Below, piece after piece: positions 36,393 through 45,725 of a DNA stretch of 64,000 nt. The stretch comes from Sinorhizobium meliloti 4H41 (GTDB lineage: Bacteria > Pseudomonadota > Alphaproteobacteria > Rhizobiales > Rhizobiaceae). The notes under the pieces are model-generated. The model saw nothing but the letters and a program-made list of their open reading frames with translations, was not told the DNA's origin and did no database searches. A program made the position numbers and the translations under genes. Position 1 is the first letter of the stretch; the number at the start of each line of letters is the position of its first letter. Location: positions 310,001 to 374,000 of the forward strand of contig NZ_AQWP01000005.1 of NCBI RefSeq assembly GCF_000375585.1, written 5' to 3'.

Positions 36393-37268
36393 ATGCCGGC
36401 ATTCGTTCGCATCATCTGGAAGGTCGTGTTTGATGCGCTCTGGCATTTCAGCGAGGACGATGGCTGGGCGATGGCCAGTCACGTGGCGCTTTCTTCCCTT
36501 ATGGCCGTCTTTCCCTTTCTGATCTTCGGCACCGCGCTTGCCAGTTTTCTGGGCGCCGATCAGTTCGCGCAGACGGCAGTCCATCTGATCTTCGACACCT
36601 GGCCGGAATCGATCGCCAAGCCGGTCGCCGATGAAGTCGTGCGCGTATTGACCATCCCGCGCGGCAGCCTGCTTACGATCTCCGTTCTTGCTGCAGCCTA
36701 TTTCGCGTCGAACGGCGTCGAAGCATTGAGGATCGCGCTCAATCGCGCCTATAGGGTTGCCGAAAGCCGCTACTGGTATGTGACGCGGCTTGCGAGCCTC
36801 GGCTTCGTGCTCGGCGCCGTGCTCATTCTGGCCGCCCTCAGCCTTCTTCTGGTCGCGGTTCCTCTGGCGGTCCGCAATGCGGATCAGTGGTTCCCCTGGC
36901 TGGATACGCTTATGGCGGCGGTGGACGATTGGGGCTTGCCCCTGACGCTGACCATGCTGACGGCAGGCTTGCTCGTCGCGCATCTGTGGCTGCCGGCCGG
37001 CCACCGCAACGTCGTCGACGTCCTGCCCGGCATCTTCCTCACGCTCGTGCTGTGGTCCGTCGGCGGCTACGCCTTCGCCTCCTACATCGCCAATTTTTCC
37101 AACTACGTGACGACCTATGCCGGGCTCGCTTCCATCATGATCGTCCTGGTCTTCCTCTACATGCTTGGCGCGATCTTCATCATCGGCGCGGAAATCAACG
37201 CTGCCATCCTGAAATACAAGGTGAAGCTCATGGTCAGGCGCAGTTTCCAGGGAGGCCGAGGAGAGTAA
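36393..37268 (+). CDS. YihY/BrkB-type membrane protein
   Basis: 291 aa with about six helices and the family motif FASNGVEALRIALNRAYRVAE (first 20 residues conserved across YihY) and LPAGHRNVVDVLPGIFLTLV. Function unresolved; earlier annotations as RNase BN are incorrect for this family. ATG 36393 has GGGAG 5 nt upstream; GTG 36381 is possible. Converges on gluQ with 18 bp between stops. Confidence 0.9.
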   Translation: MPAFVRIIWKVVFDALWHFSEDDGWAMASHVALSSLMAVFPFLIFGTALASFLGADQFAQTAVHLIFDTWPESIAKPVADEVVRVLTIPRGSLLTISVLAAAYFASNGVEALRIALNRAYRVAESRYWYVTRLASLGFVLGAVLILAALSLLLVAVPLAVRNADQWFPWLDTLMAAVDDWGLPLTLTMLTAGLLVAHLWLPAGHRNVVDVLPGIFLTLVLWSVGGYAFASYIANFSNYVTTYAGLASIMIVLVFLYMLGAIFIIGAEINAAILKYKVKLMVRRSFQGGRGE

Positions 37269-37286
37269 GGCCGCGAATTTCTCTCC

Positions 37287-38183
37287 TCATCGCTCGCCGA
37301 GAAGCATGGCCCTGACATCCGCAGGCCTGTGCCCCGAAGCCCTGAAGGAGGCGATTCCGGTGTCGCTGTTGCTCTTCGACAGTTTCCGTCCGTCCGGCCC
37401 GAGAACGAGGCGATGATGGTGGTAGACCGGCTGCGGCAGGCCGAGAAGTCTTTGCAGCAGGCGGTGCACCGATGTCGCGTGGTAGAGGTCGCGGCCGCGC
37501 ACGACATGGGTGATCCCCTGCAGGGCATCGTCGACCACGACCGAGAGATGATAGCTCGACGGCGCATCCGAACGCGACAGGATGACATCACCCCAGGCGG
37601 CCGGATCGGCGACGATGGACGCGGCTTCGCCCGATTGGTTCGACCCCGTTTCTCGCCAGGTGAGTGGCCCGCCGGCCCGCCGCAGGGCCTCTCCCATGTC
37701 GAGACGCCAGGCATAGGGGCGGCCGCTCGCCAGGAGAGCGGCCTGCTCGTCCGGCGTGAAGCCGCGCTCGCGGCCGGGATATAGTGGTGTCCCGTCCGGA
37801 TCGCGCGGCCACGCTTGCCCCTTCGCCTCTGCCGCGGCCACCGCCGCCCTTATTTCACCGCGCGTCATCACGGCGGGATAGACGAGGCCCATCGCGTTCA
37901 AGCGCTCGAGCGCAGCGGCATAGACGCCGAGATGTTCGGATTGGCGCCGCACCGGCTCTTCCCAATCGAGACCGAGCCAGGCGAGGTCCTCGAAGATCGC
38001 CGCCTCGAATTCCGGCCGGCAGCGCGTCCGGTCGATATCTTCGATCCTCAGCAGGAAACGGCCGCCCATGGCTGTCGCCATGTCGTGATTGAGGATCGCC
38101 GACAGGGCGTGGCCGAGATGCAGGAGACCGTTGGGACTCGGCGCGAAACGAAAAACCGGTTGTTCTGGTCGTGAAATCGGCAT
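37287..38183 (-). CDS. gluQ: Glutamyl-Q tRNA(Asp) synthetase
   Basis: 298 aa, i.e. a truncated GluRS-like enzyme lacking the anticodon-binding domain. HIGH-type motif FAPSPNGLLHLGHALSA and KMSKS-type RKLSKSNSDTG are present. It attaches glutamate to queuosine-34 of tRNA-Asp, which fits the queuosine-precursor transporter at 9.1 kb. ATG 38183 has AAAGGAAAAG upstream. Confidence 0.93.
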   Translation of the reverse strand: MPISRPEQPVFRFAPSPNGLLHLGHALSAILNHDMATAMGGRFLLRIEDIDRTRCRPEFEAAIFEDLAWLGLDWEEPVRRQSEHLGVYAAALERLNAMGLVYPAVMTRGEIRAAVAAAEAKGQAWPRDPDGTPLYPGRERGFTPDEQAALLASGRPYAWRLDMGEALRRAGGPLTWRETGSNQSGEAASIVADPAAWGDVILSRSDAPSSYHLSVVVDDALQGITHVVRGRDLYHATSVHRLLQRLLGLPQPVYHHHRLVLGPDGRKLSKSNSDTGIASFRASGHRPADVRAMLLGER

Positions 38184-38337
38184 TCTTTTCCTTTGCCATG
38201 GAAGCGTTGTAAAGATCACCCGCTTTCTACAGGGCCGTGCGTCTTGCTGCGCACCAAGGGCTCTGTAGCACTTTGAATTCCTGCATGCTTCGTCCGTAAA
38301 TCGGCGACGATCCCGGACACGTGCAGTGGGAGGATGC

Positions 38338-38985
38338 ATGCGGATCATCCGGACGCACGAGGATATAGAGGCCGGTCTTGCCGGTCTGGTGATGCTCGAT
38401 GCCCGGCTCGAACACGTCATCGACAAGGCGGGGCCGGTACCCTTGAGGCGCACCGACCCCGGTTACCGCGGCCTCGCCAACATAATCGTCTCCCAGATGG
38501 TCTCGAAGGCGAGCGCGGCGGCGATCTGGAACCGGATGGAGGCCTCGCTCGGCGAGATCACCGCAGACGCGGTGCTTGCGCTCGACGACGAAGATTGCCG
38601 ACGCTTCGGCTTGTCCCGGGCCAAGGCCGATACGCTGAGAAGGGTCGCCGCTGCCGCGACCGCGGGCGAGATCGATCTCGACGCCATCTGCAACGCCGAA
38701 GCGGTGAAGGCAATTCACGAACTGACGGCGATCAAGGGCATAGGCCGTTGGACCGCCGAGGTCTATCTGCTCTTCTGCGCCGGCCATCCGGATGTGTTCC
38801 CGGCCGGCGATGTCGCCCTGCAGAATGCCATCGGCCATGCGCTGGGGCTCGAACTGCGACCGACGGCAAGCGAGGTCGATTCGCTCGCGGGCGGCTGGTC
38901 GCCATGGCGCAGTGTCGCCGCGCGGCTTTTTTGGGCCTATTATGCGCAGGAGATGCGCCGCGATGCGCTTCCCGTGACGCCTTGA
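38338..38985 (+). CDS. DNA-3-methyladenine glycosylase II (AlkA-type)
   Basis: 215 aa HhH-GPD protein: helix-hairpin-helix LTAIKGIGRWTAEVYLLF with the catalytic Asp in FPAGDVALQNA. The early part GLANIIVSQMVSKASAAAIW is also typical. Excises alkylated purines in base-excision repair. It lacks the N-terminal AlkA domain of E. coli, as usual in rhizobia. ATG 38338 has GGGAGG 4 nt upstream. Confidence 0.93.
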   Translation: MRIIRTHEDIEAGLAGLVMLDARLEHVIDKAGPVPLRRTDPGYRGLANIIVSQMVSKASAAAIWNRMEASLGEITADAVLALDDEDCRRFGLSRAKADTLRRVAAAATAGEIDLDAICNAEAVKAIHELTAIKGIGRWTAEVYLLFCAGHPDVFPAGDVALQNAIGHALGLELRPTASEVDSLAGGWSPWRSVAARLFWAYYAQEMRRDALPVTP

Positions 38986-39090
38986 AGAAAAAAGCGGATC
39001 CTTTGCTCCCTTTTCTTTGTGGCTTCACAATCCTGTCGCAACGCGCCTAATATAGAAGAGGCAGATGCCGAATCGCTCAGGAGAATACGC

Positions 39091-39648
39091 TTGACGATTG
39101 CAGTCTCACCTCAGGCCCTGCCGGCGCTCGTGTTGAACGCCGACTATAGGCCGCTGAGTTATTATCCCTTGTCGCTCTGGTCCTGGCAGGACGCGATCAA
39201 GGCGGTCTTTCTCGACCGTGTGACTATCCTCGCCGAATACGAACACTCCGTCTCGTCGCCGAGTTTCTCGATGCGGCTGCCGAGCGTCGTCTGTCTGAAG
39301 AGCTATGTCCAGCCGACACGCCACCCGGCCTTCACCCGGTTCAACGTATTCCTGCGGGACAAATTCGAGTGCCAGTATTGCGGCTCGCCGGACGACCTGA
39401 CCTTCGATCACGTGGTCCCGCGTGCGCATGGCGGCCAGACCACCTGGGAAAACGTCGTCGCCGCCTGTTCTCCCTGCAACCTGCGCAAGGGCAGCAAGCT
39501 GCCGAAGCAGGCCGGCATGTTCCCGCACCAGAAGCCCTATCACCCGACGGTTCAGGATCTGCACAATAACGGCCGGCTTTTCCCGCCCAACCACCTGCAT
39601 GACAGCTGGATGGATTATCTCTACTGGGATGTCGAGCTGCAGCCGTAA
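39091..39648 (+). CDS. HNH endonuclease family protein
   Basis: 185 aa from TTG 39091, preceded by AGGAG at an 8-nt spacing; this gives (M)TIAVSPQALPALVLNADYR, the family start. The HNH region has CQYCGSPDDLTFDHVVPRA and two further Cys in ACSPCNLRKGSK, so a zinc-stabilised HNH nuclease. Such solitary HNH proteins are conserved in alphaproteobacteria; role unknown, possibly repair. A GTG upstream (39019) is less likely. Confidence 0.9.
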   Translation: MTIAVSPQALPALVLNADYRPLSYYPLSLWSWQDAIKAVFLDRVTILAEYEHSVSSPSFSMRLPSVVCLKSYVQPTRHPAFTRFNVFLRDKFECQYCGSPDDLTFDHVVPRAHGGQTTWENVVAACSPCNLRKGSKLPKQAGMFPHQKPYHPTVQDLHNNGRLFPPNHLHDSWMDYLYWDVELQP

Positions 39649-39650
39649 GG

Positions 39651-40181
39651 TTAAGACGCTCGACTCTGAGCTGACGCCTTCAAGGCACCACGCAGAGCGA
39701 TCGCCGCGAAGATCAGGCTCGCAATGACGTTCCAGCCTGCGAAAGAAAGCCCGAGCACGCGCAGCGCCGCATCCGTGCAGGAGGGCGCGTGCTTCGCATC
39801 CAGATCGCCGAGCAGGTCGCCGACATCGGAAGAAATGCCTTGGGCCGTGGTGGCGCAGGTCGAGGGCCCTTCCCAGAAGTGCCACTCGGCGCCCGCATGG
39901 TACACACCGAGGCCCGCACCGACCAGCATCAGTATGCCGACGACGAGGAGCAGCGTGCGGGTGGTCCAGCCGGGCAGCTTCAGCACGCTGGTTGCGATGG
40001 CGAGAATTCCGAGCGGAATGCCGTAATAATAGGGATCGCGCTGAAGCAGGCACAGCGCGCAGGGGATGTAGCCCCCAATATGCTCGAAGCCGAGCGCACC
40101 GCCGACGGTCGCCGCCATGCCGATGGTGACGAGTACGGCACAAATGAGTTGCCGGCGCTGAGCGAACGAATCTGCAAACAT
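39651..40181 (-). CDS. dsbB: Disulfide bond formation protein DsbB
   Basis: 176 aa, four helices. First redox pair in YIPCALCLLQRDPYYYG, second pair in STCATT and PSCTDAAL of the periplasmic loop. It reoxidises DsbA and passes electrons to quinone. ATG 40181 has GAGGGG upstream. It converges on the HNH gene with 2 bp between stop codons. Confidence 0.92.
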   Translation of the reverse strand: MFADSFAQRRQLICAVLVTIGMAATVGGALGFEHIGGYIPCALCLLQRDPYYYGIPLGILAIATSVLKLPGWTTRTLLLVVGILMLVGAGLGVYHAGAEWHFWEGPSTCATTAQGISSDVGDLLGDLDAKHAPSCTDAALRVLGLSFAGWNVIASLIFAAIALRGALKASAQSRAS

Positions 40182-40391
40182 GCACACCCCTCGGCGCGCG
40201 GAGCGGCGAACATGCCGCCCGGGCGCCAGTGAAATCGAACGCCGCCTTCTTAGGCAGGATCGCCGGCTCTGTAAATCGGGTCGCATGTTCGGCCGCCTGC
40301 ACGCTTTTGTGATCGTATGGAGCAGCCGGCGGCCCCTTTCGTGGGAGCACTCGGCCAAATTCACACGATCGGCGAAATTCGCAACTTCGCG

Positions 40392-40420
40392 GTTGACCGG
40401 CCCGAAATCGATCGTGTAAA
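40392..40420 (+). promoter_or_regulatory. Putative promoter of tRNA-Leu
   Basis: GTTGAC (40392-40397), 17-base spacer, TGTAAA (40415-40420). The -35 is close to CTTGAC; the -10 is weaker. It would start transcription about 24 bp before the tRNA. Confidence 0.4.
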
Positions 40421-40450
40421 TCGCAAGCGCTGATATCACGCATGCCTCTA

Positions 40451-40535
40451 GCCCCATTGGCGGAATTGGTAGACGCGCTCGACTCAAAATCGAGTTCCGA
40501 AAGGAGTGCTGGTTCGACTCCGGCATGGGGCACCA
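40451..40535 (+). tRNA. tRNA-Leu (anticodon CAA)
   Basis: 85 nt with encoded CCA. Acceptor GCCCCAT pairs ATGGGGC with discriminator A. Anticodon arm CTCGA-CTCAAAA-TCGAG gives anticodon CAA (reads UUG). A variable arm and T-arm GGTTCGACTCC are present, as for class II tRNA-Leu. The accessory segment begins directly downstream, so this tRNA 3' end is a plausible integration site. Confidence 0.96.
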
Positions 40536-40666
40536 ACTTCAAAGACAGCCGTTGATCTGAAACACTCGCAGCAGCATGGCTTTGAGCGTATTACGCCGGC
40601 GGATACAAAGTGGCTCGCCGTCGAAGATGTGGAAAGCGTTGCCGTCATTGAACGGGACCTTTCTGA

Positions 40667-41074
40667 TTACTTCCTTGTGAAGTCCGTCCGATCAAAGAGT
40701 TGGCCAACCGGGAAGATCGACATGATCGGGTACCTTTTTAAAACCCGGATGACGCGTTCATCGCGATGGTCATTCTCGGACAGGGAAAGCTCCGAGGTTG
40801 TGGTCATCTGGAAGTGACTCACGTGTACAGGCTGTCGAATGGCTGAAACCGTGAATACCGCCGTTACCCTGTCTGCCCCTCCGCGCGGCCACCGCTGGGT
40901 CAGGTTGACAACGAATTCTTGCTGGTCGGGATAACCTCCGGGGTTATTGCCAGCGTGCGTCGCTGACATGCAGAGTGGCCGGAACCACACACTGTGGTCG
41001 ACCGGCACCCAAACGCGCTCGTCATCGGGAATGACATGGGGGACCACCAGTTCGGGTGGCGATTCCTTCGGCAT
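40667..41074 (-). pseudogene. N-terminal remnant of a cupin-type dioxygenase
   Basis: Open frame of 135 codons. The first ~40 residues (ELVVPHVIPDDERVWVPVDH, then SVWFRPLCMSATH) look like the opening of cupin/2,4'-dihydroxyacetophenone dioxygenase-like proteins. After this the expected NLLRV and metal-binding His segments are absent and the rest has no family character. It seems a truncated relic joined to unrelated sequence near 40950. The stretch 40536-40950 between the tRNA and this relic shows no supportable gene. Confidence 0.5.
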
Positions 41075-41167
41075 CGGCTTGCGATAGGGGAGCCACTTTT
41101 CAGAGCTGTCGCTATTGGGCTGGGACTGGTTGCCTCCGGCGCGCGACGAGCCGGAGGCAATGGGGCG

Positions 41168-41962
41168 TTATTTCACGAAGGCCTTGCCGAGGCCCATGGC
41201 GCGCTCCACGATCATAATGACGCCGAGCGTCAGCAGGATCAGCAGCGCGGAAGCTGCGGCGACCAGCGGGTCGGCCTGATTGTAGACGTAGTTATAGAGC
41301 TCGACGGGCAGGGTGCTGATGCGCGGGCCGGTTAGGAACAGCGTAATCACCACCTCGTCGAAGGAGACGAGGAAACACAGCGCTGCGGCCGCGACGATGC
41401 CCGGCGTCAGCATGGGCACGGTGACGCGGAAGAACACCGTCAGCGGTTTCGCCCCCAGCGTGCGCGCCGCCTCCTCGCAGGCGCGGTCCTGCGTGCTCAG
41501 CGACACGGCCAGCACCCGCAGCGCATAGGGCAGTGTCACCACCAGATGGGCGAAAACCAGCCCTTGCATCGTCGCCAGCAGCCCGAAGGAGGCGAAGACG
41601 ATGAGGATGGCGAGGCCGAGCACGATGGTCGGCAACAGCAGCGGTGCGGTGAAGAGGTTGAACAAGAGGTCGCGGCCGGCAAAACGCAGCCGCGTCATCA
41701 CCCAGGCGGCGGGCACGGCAATGACGATCGACAGCACGGTGACGATCGCCGCCAGCGACAGGCTCGTCCAGAAGGCTTTCAGCACCTGGCTGTTGGCGAA
41801 GAGCGCCGAATACCAGCGCGTCGACCAGAAGGACGGCGGGAAGCGCAACACCTGGTCGCCGGAAAACGACAGCGGGAAGACGAGGATGACCGGCGCGAGC
41901 AGGTAGACGAAGAGCAGGAAGACGACAATGCGCATCGGCCAGGTGGTCTTGTGGATTTCCAT
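41168..41962 (-). CDS. ABC transporter permease (PotC-like)
   Basis: 264 aa, six helices of the binding-protein-dependent permease family. The EAA loop reads EEAARTLGAKPLTVFFRVTV, and the N-terminus has SLSFSGDQVLRFPPSFWSTR, typical of spermidine/putrescine-type PotC. It is the last gene of the island operon, 9 bp after the first permease gene. Together with the three upstream genes it forms an inner-membrane importer of a polyamine-like or other small cationic/amide solute. Confidence 0.9.
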   Translation of the reverse strand: MEIHKTTWPMRIVVFLLFVYLLAPVILVFPLSFSGDQVLRFPPSFWSTRWYSALFANSQVLKAFWTSLSLAAIVTVLSIVIAVPAAWVMTRLRFAGRDLLFNLFTAPLLLPTIVLGLAILIVFASFGLLATMQGLVFAHLVVTLPYALRVLAVSLSTQDRACEEAARTLGAKPLTVFFRVTVPMLTPGIVAAAALCFLVSFDEVVITLFLTGPRISTLPVELYNYVYNQADPLVAAASALLILLTLGVIMIVERAMGLGKAFVK

Positions 41963-41971
41963 GCTTCCCTC

Positions 41972-42859
41972 CTAATCCAGACGCCGCAGCACGGCGGAGT
42001 AGGCCCAAAGCGCCGCACCGAAGACGATGAGCACGAGGATCGACAGCGTCGAAGCGAGCGGCCAGTTGAGCGTGACGATCGCCTGGTCGTAGATCTCGGT
42101 CGCAAGCAGGAAGACCCGCCCGCCGCCCATCAGCTTCGGCGTGATGAAGGACGAGACCGCGAGCACGAAGCAGAGCAGGCAGCCGAGCGCGATGCCGGGC
42201 AGCGTCAGCGGCAGGATGACCCTGGTGAAAGTGCGGGCTGGCGTGGCGCCGAGCGTGCGCGCGGCCTCCTCCACCCGCGGATCGAGCCGGCCGAAGCCCG
42301 CCATCAGCGCGAGGATCATGTAGGGCATCAGGATCTCGGTGAGGCCGACGAAGACGCCCTTGATGTTGAACATCAGGCTCGGCGCCGGCAGGCCGAGCGC
42401 CTTGATGGCGCCGACCACCGGGCCATCGTCGGTGAGGATGGCGATCCAGCCATAGGTGCGCACGACGGCCGAGGTCAGAAGCGGCGAGATGACGAGCACG
42501 GTGAGGAAGGTGCGCCAGGAGCCGGACGCCCGATGCAGGTAGAGCGCGATCGGATAGGAGACGACGAGCGTTGTCAGCGTGATCGCCAGGCTGATCCACA
42601 CGGAGTTGAAGACCAGTTCGAAATAGAAGGGGTCGCTGAGCAGGCCCGCCCAGTTCTCCCAGGTGAAGACGGCCTCGATGCCGCCGCCGATGCGCGACTT
42701 GTTGAACGAATAGCGCGCGAGGTTCAGCACCGGCAGGATGAATCCGATCGCATTGACCAGCGCGATCGGCAGCAGCAGGAGGACGGCAAGCTCGCCATCG
42801 CGCCATTGCTGGGGGAGGGCAGGGGCAGGGACAGGGGCAGGGGTGGGGATAGCGTTCAT
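41972..42859 (-). CDS. ABC transporter permease (PotB-like)
   Basis: 295 aa with six helices. The EAA motif EEAARTLGATPARTFTRVIL is followed by LPLTLPGIALGCLLCFVLAV. The N-terminal Pro/Ala-rich stretch (ATPAPVPAP-type) is unusual and probably disordered. Its start overlaps the ATPase gene end by 4 bp. It pairs with the PotC-like permease to form the heterodimeric channel. Confidence 0.9.
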   Translation of the reverse strand: MNAIPTPAPVPAPALPQQWRDGELAVLLLLPIALVNAIGFILPVLNLARYSFNKSRIGGGIEAVFTWENWAGLLSDPFYFELVFNSVWISLAITLTTLVVSYPIALYLHRASGSWRTFLTVLVISPLLTSAVVRTYGWIAILTDDGPVVGAIKALGLPAPSLMFNIKGVFVGLTEILMPYMILALMAGFGRLDPRVEEAARTLGATPARTFTRVILPLTLPGIALGCLLCFVLAVSSFITPKLMGGGRVFLLATEIYDQAIVTLNWPLASTLSILVLIVFGAALWAYSAVLRRLD

Positions 42860-43923
42860 TTTTCGCCCGCCGGATAAACGAGGGTGTCTTCGGCCGACCA
42901 GCCGAGCGTGACGCTGTCATCGACCGCAAGCGGGCTGCGGTCGCGTCGTGTCGCCTCTTCCACGACCACCTCCGCGTCGCCGACGCGCACGGCATATTGC
43001 ACGAGATCGCCGATGAAGGTGATGCTCGACACCGTACCCTGGACCTTGTTGGCGGCCTCGCCGGTCTCTTGCATGCGGATGCGGTGCGGGCGCACGAGGA
43101 TTTCGACGGTGCCGGGCGCAAGCGTGGTGGCGGAGCGCAGCTGCTGGCCGGCGGCCGTCAGCGTACCCTCGGAGGTGATTCTGCCCTTAAGGCGGTTGGT
43201 GCGGCCGACGAAATTGGCGACGAAGGCGGTTGCCGGTCGCTCATAGACTTCGGTGGGCGTGCCAAACTGCTCGACCCGGCCGCCGCGCATCACCACGACG
43301 CGGTCGCACATGGAAAGCGCCTCGACCTGGTCGTGCGTGACGAAGACGGCGGTGATGCCGCTCTGCTGCTGCAGCGTGCGGATCTGCACGCGCATCTCGT
43401 CGCGCAGTTTTGCGTCGAGATTCGACAGCGGCTCGTCGAGAAGCAGGATCGATGGCTCGATGACGAGTGCGCGGGCCAGCGCCACGCGCTGCTGCTGGCC
43501 GCCCGACAGCTCCTTCGGCTTGCGGTGGGCGAGATGGCCGAGCTGGACCATGTCCAGCGCCTGCGCCGCCCGGCTCTCCGCATCGCGCGCCGGCATGTTG
43601 CGCATCTGCAGGCCGAACGCGACGTTGCGCGAGACGTTCATGTGCGGGAACAGCGCATAGCTCTGGAACACCATGCCCATGTCGCGATCATGGATGGGAA
43701 GGCGCGTGATGTCGCGCCCTCTCACCATGATGCGGCCTCGGGAGGGATTGTTGAGCCCGGCGATGATGCGCAGTGTCGTGGTCTTTCCGCATCCCGACGG
43801 GCCGAGGAAGGCGACCATCTCGCCCTTGCGGACCGACAGGTCGAGAGAGGGGATCACGTTGACGGCGCCGAAGCTGACGCCGACCCCTTCCAGTCTGAGA
43901 TGCTCTTCGGAAGCGGATGTCAT
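42856..43923 (-). CDS. ABC transporter ATP-binding protein (PotA-like)
   Basis: 355 aa. Walker A GPSGCGKTT, Q-loop MVFQSYALFPHMNV, signature LSGGQQQRVALARAL, Walker B ILLLDEPLSNLDA, and a C-terminal TOBE domain (about 275-350). This is the CUT1/polyamine-type importer ATPase. Its stop region overlaps the PotB-like gene by 4 bp, and the binding-protein gene ends 16 bp upstream. Confidence 0.93.
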   Translation of the reverse strand: MTSASEEHLRLEGVGVSFGAVNVIPSLDLSVRKGEMVAFLGPSGCGKTTTLRIIAGLNNPSRGRIMVRGRDITRLPIHDRDMGMVFQSYALFPHMNVSRNVAFGLQMRNMPARDAESRAAQALDMVQLGHLAHRKPKELSGGQQQRVALARALVIEPSILLLDEPLSNLDAKLRDEMRVQIRTLQQQSGITAVFVTHDQVEALSMCDRVVVMRGGRVEQFGTPTEVYERPATAFVANFVGRTNRLKGRITSEGTLTAAGQQLRSATTLAPGTVEILVRPHRIRMQETGEAANKVQGTVSSITFIGDLVQYAVRVGDAEVVVEEATRRDRSPLAVDDSVTLGWSAEDTLVYPAGEK

Positions 43924-43939
43924 GGGCGATCAATCTCCA

Positions 43940-44995
43940 TCAACGGCTGAGCGGGATCACGCGACGGCGCCACTGCTCGGTGATGGCGTCGCGGATCTTG
44001 GCGACCTCGAGCCAGTTGATGTCGATCATCTTGTCCATCGCGCCGGCGGCGGTGCGGCTCAGCGCCTTTTCCGAGATGAGGGCGGCGGCCTTGGAATTGG
44101 TCGGCGCGTAGAACATCTGCTCGGTGAAGGCGGCTTGCACCTCCGGGCTCAGCGCATAGTCGATGAATTTCTTGGCGCTGTCGCTGGCGGGACCCCCTTT
44201 GACGAGGCCGATCACGTTGATCTGGAAGCCGCTGCCTTCCTCCGGAAGCACGACGCCGAGCTTGCCGTCGGAAAGATCGGCATAGACCTGCGCGCGGGCA
44301 TTCCAGCCGATGCCGATGGCCGCCGTGCCGCTGGAGATCGGCTGGTAGACGTCCGGCCGCGGTTCCCAGGTCTGGACCAGGGGGGCGAGTTCCGCGAGCC
44401 GGTTGATGCCAGCCTCGACGCTTTCCATGTAGTTCGTGCCGCCGGCCATCTTGTCAGTGAGGATGGTTAAGGTCGTGCCCTGGATGTCCGGCACGGCGGG
44501 AATGGAGACCTGCTTGGCATATTGCGCGTCCCAGAGCGCACTCCACGAGGTCGGCGCCTGTTTCACCTTGTCGGTGTTATAAAGCAGAATGAGATTGTCG
44601 AAGGTGACGCCGACGGCATTAACGCCCTCGGCCTTGGCCTGCGGGTATAGATCGGCGAGATGCTTGGTGACGCTCTCGTCCATGGGGGCGAAAATACCCT
44701 CGTCGGTCGCGGCCTTCGCCACCGAGACGTCCATGATGGCGATGTCGATCTGCGGGGCGCTCGCCTGGGCGCGCAGCGTGCCCAGCATCTGGGCCGAGTT
44801 GGGCATACCGTAGAATTCCACGGTGATGTCCGGATTGGCCTTCATGAAGGGCTCGACGACGGCCTTAATGTAGTTTTCCTGGAAGATGCCGGAATAGGCG
44901 GTGAGCACCACCGTGTCGGCCATCGCCACCGAAGTGGCGAGGGCCATAGCGAGCGCGGCAAGGCCGGCGCGGGTTGCGTGTTTCATCGCGATCAT
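43940..44995 (-). CDS. Periplasmic substrate-binding protein (PotD-like)
   Basis: 351 aa. Signal peptide MIAMKHATRAGLAALAMALA with cleavage near AMA-DT. The mature part has the extracellular-binding family 1/PotD pattern: AYSGIFQENYIKAVVEPFMK, PAVPDIQGTTLTILTDKMAG, IGIGWNARAQVYADL and FIDYALSPEVQAAFTEQMF. ATG 44995 has GGAGGAAAACT just upstream. The ligand is not readable; the enzymes encoded upstream suggest an amide- or organic-acid-containing compound. Confidence 0.9.
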   Translation of the reverse strand: MIAMKHATRAGLAALAMALATSVAMADTVVLTAYSGIFQENYIKAVVEPFMKANPDITVEFYGMPNSAQMLGTLRAQASAPQIDIAIMDVSVAKAATDEGIFAPMDESVTKHLADLYPQAKAEGVNAVGVTFDNLILLYNTDKVKQAPTSWSALWDAQYAKQVSIPAVPDIQGTTLTILTDKMAGGTNYMESVEAGINRLAELAPLVQTWEPRPDVYQPISSGTAAIGIGWNARAQVYADLSDGKLGVVLPEEGSGFQINVIGLVKGGPASDSAKKFIDYALSPEVQAAFTEQMFYAPTNSKAAALISEKALSRTAAGAMDKMIDINWLEVAKIRDAITEQWRRRVIPLSR

Positions 44996-45045
44996 AGTTT
45001 TCCTCCGCTCTTCAACCGAATTGTTCCCGTATGCTTATAGTGTTG

Positions 45046-45062
45046 GGCCGCCTCAGGCGGCC
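45046..45062. repeat. Hairpin with the RraA stop codon in its loop
   Basis: GGCCGCC/GGCGGCC arms around TCA, which on the minus strand is the TGA stop of the RraA-like gene. It may slow decay or reduce read-through into the transporter genes; it lacks a T-run. Confidence 0.5.
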
Positions 45063-45715
45063 GAGGCTTCCACGATTTTCGTGGCGCCGGAAATGTCGGG
45101 CAGCTTCTCGCCCTCGCGCAGCCGTTCGAGGAGCACGAGCTCGCTCTGCTGCATGCCGAGCGCCTTGTCGGTCGCCCATTCCGCCTTCGACGGATCGAGC
45201 ACCAGCACGCCGCTTTCATCGGCGATTATGGCGTCGCCCGGGTTGACCGTCTGCCCGCCGACCGAGACCGGCACGTTGATCGCGCCTTCGAGGCCGAGGA
45301 TCTTGGTGGTGATCGGCGAGGGGCCGCGGCACCACATCGGCAGGTCGACGCGGCGGATCTCCGAAAAATCCGTTGCCGGGCCATCGATGACCGCGCCGAT
45401 GATGCCGCCGAGCTTCATCGAATGGGTGACCACGCCGCCCCAGCAGGCGTGTTTGTCGTCGCCGCAGCGGTCGACGACGATGAAGTCACCCGGCCGCACC
45501 AGCTTGGTGAGATAATGCAGGATGGTCGAGTCGGCATGCGGCAGGCGCACGGTGACCGCCGTGCCGGCGATGCGCTTTTCCGGCAGCACGGCGCGCAGTT
45601 CCCGGTCCATGAAGCCCGAATGCAGGAAATGGCCGACGGTCGCGGTCTCGACCTGTTCCATCTTTGCAATGAGTGCCGGAGCGATCTGCTGCGGCATGGG
45701 ATTGACGACGAACAT
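45053..45715 (-). CDS. RraA-like (demethylmenaquinone methyltransferase-fold) protein
   Basis: 220 aa. The core shows DFIVVDRCGDDKHACWGGVV, LGGIIGAVIDGPATDFSEIR, MWCRGPSPITTKI and VNPGDAIIADESGVLVLD, the RraA/HMG-aldolase-type family. Members act either as RNase E regulators or as metal-dependent aldolases/decarboxylases of oxaloacetate-type acids. The catabolic neighbourhood favours the enzyme role. ATG 45715 has GAGGATACC upstream. Confidence 0.85.
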   Translation of the reverse strand: MFVVNPMPQQIAPALIAKMEQVETATVGHFLHSGFMDRELRAVLPEKRIAGTAVTVRLPHADSTILHYLTKLVRPGDFIVVDRCGDDKHACWGGVVTHSMKLGGIIGAVIDGPATDFSEIRRVDLPMWCRGPSPITTKILGLEGAINVPVSVGGQTVNPGDAIIADESGVLVLDPSKAEWATDKALGMQQSELVLLERLREGEKLPDISGATKIVEASAA

Positions 45716-45725
45716 GGTGGTATCC

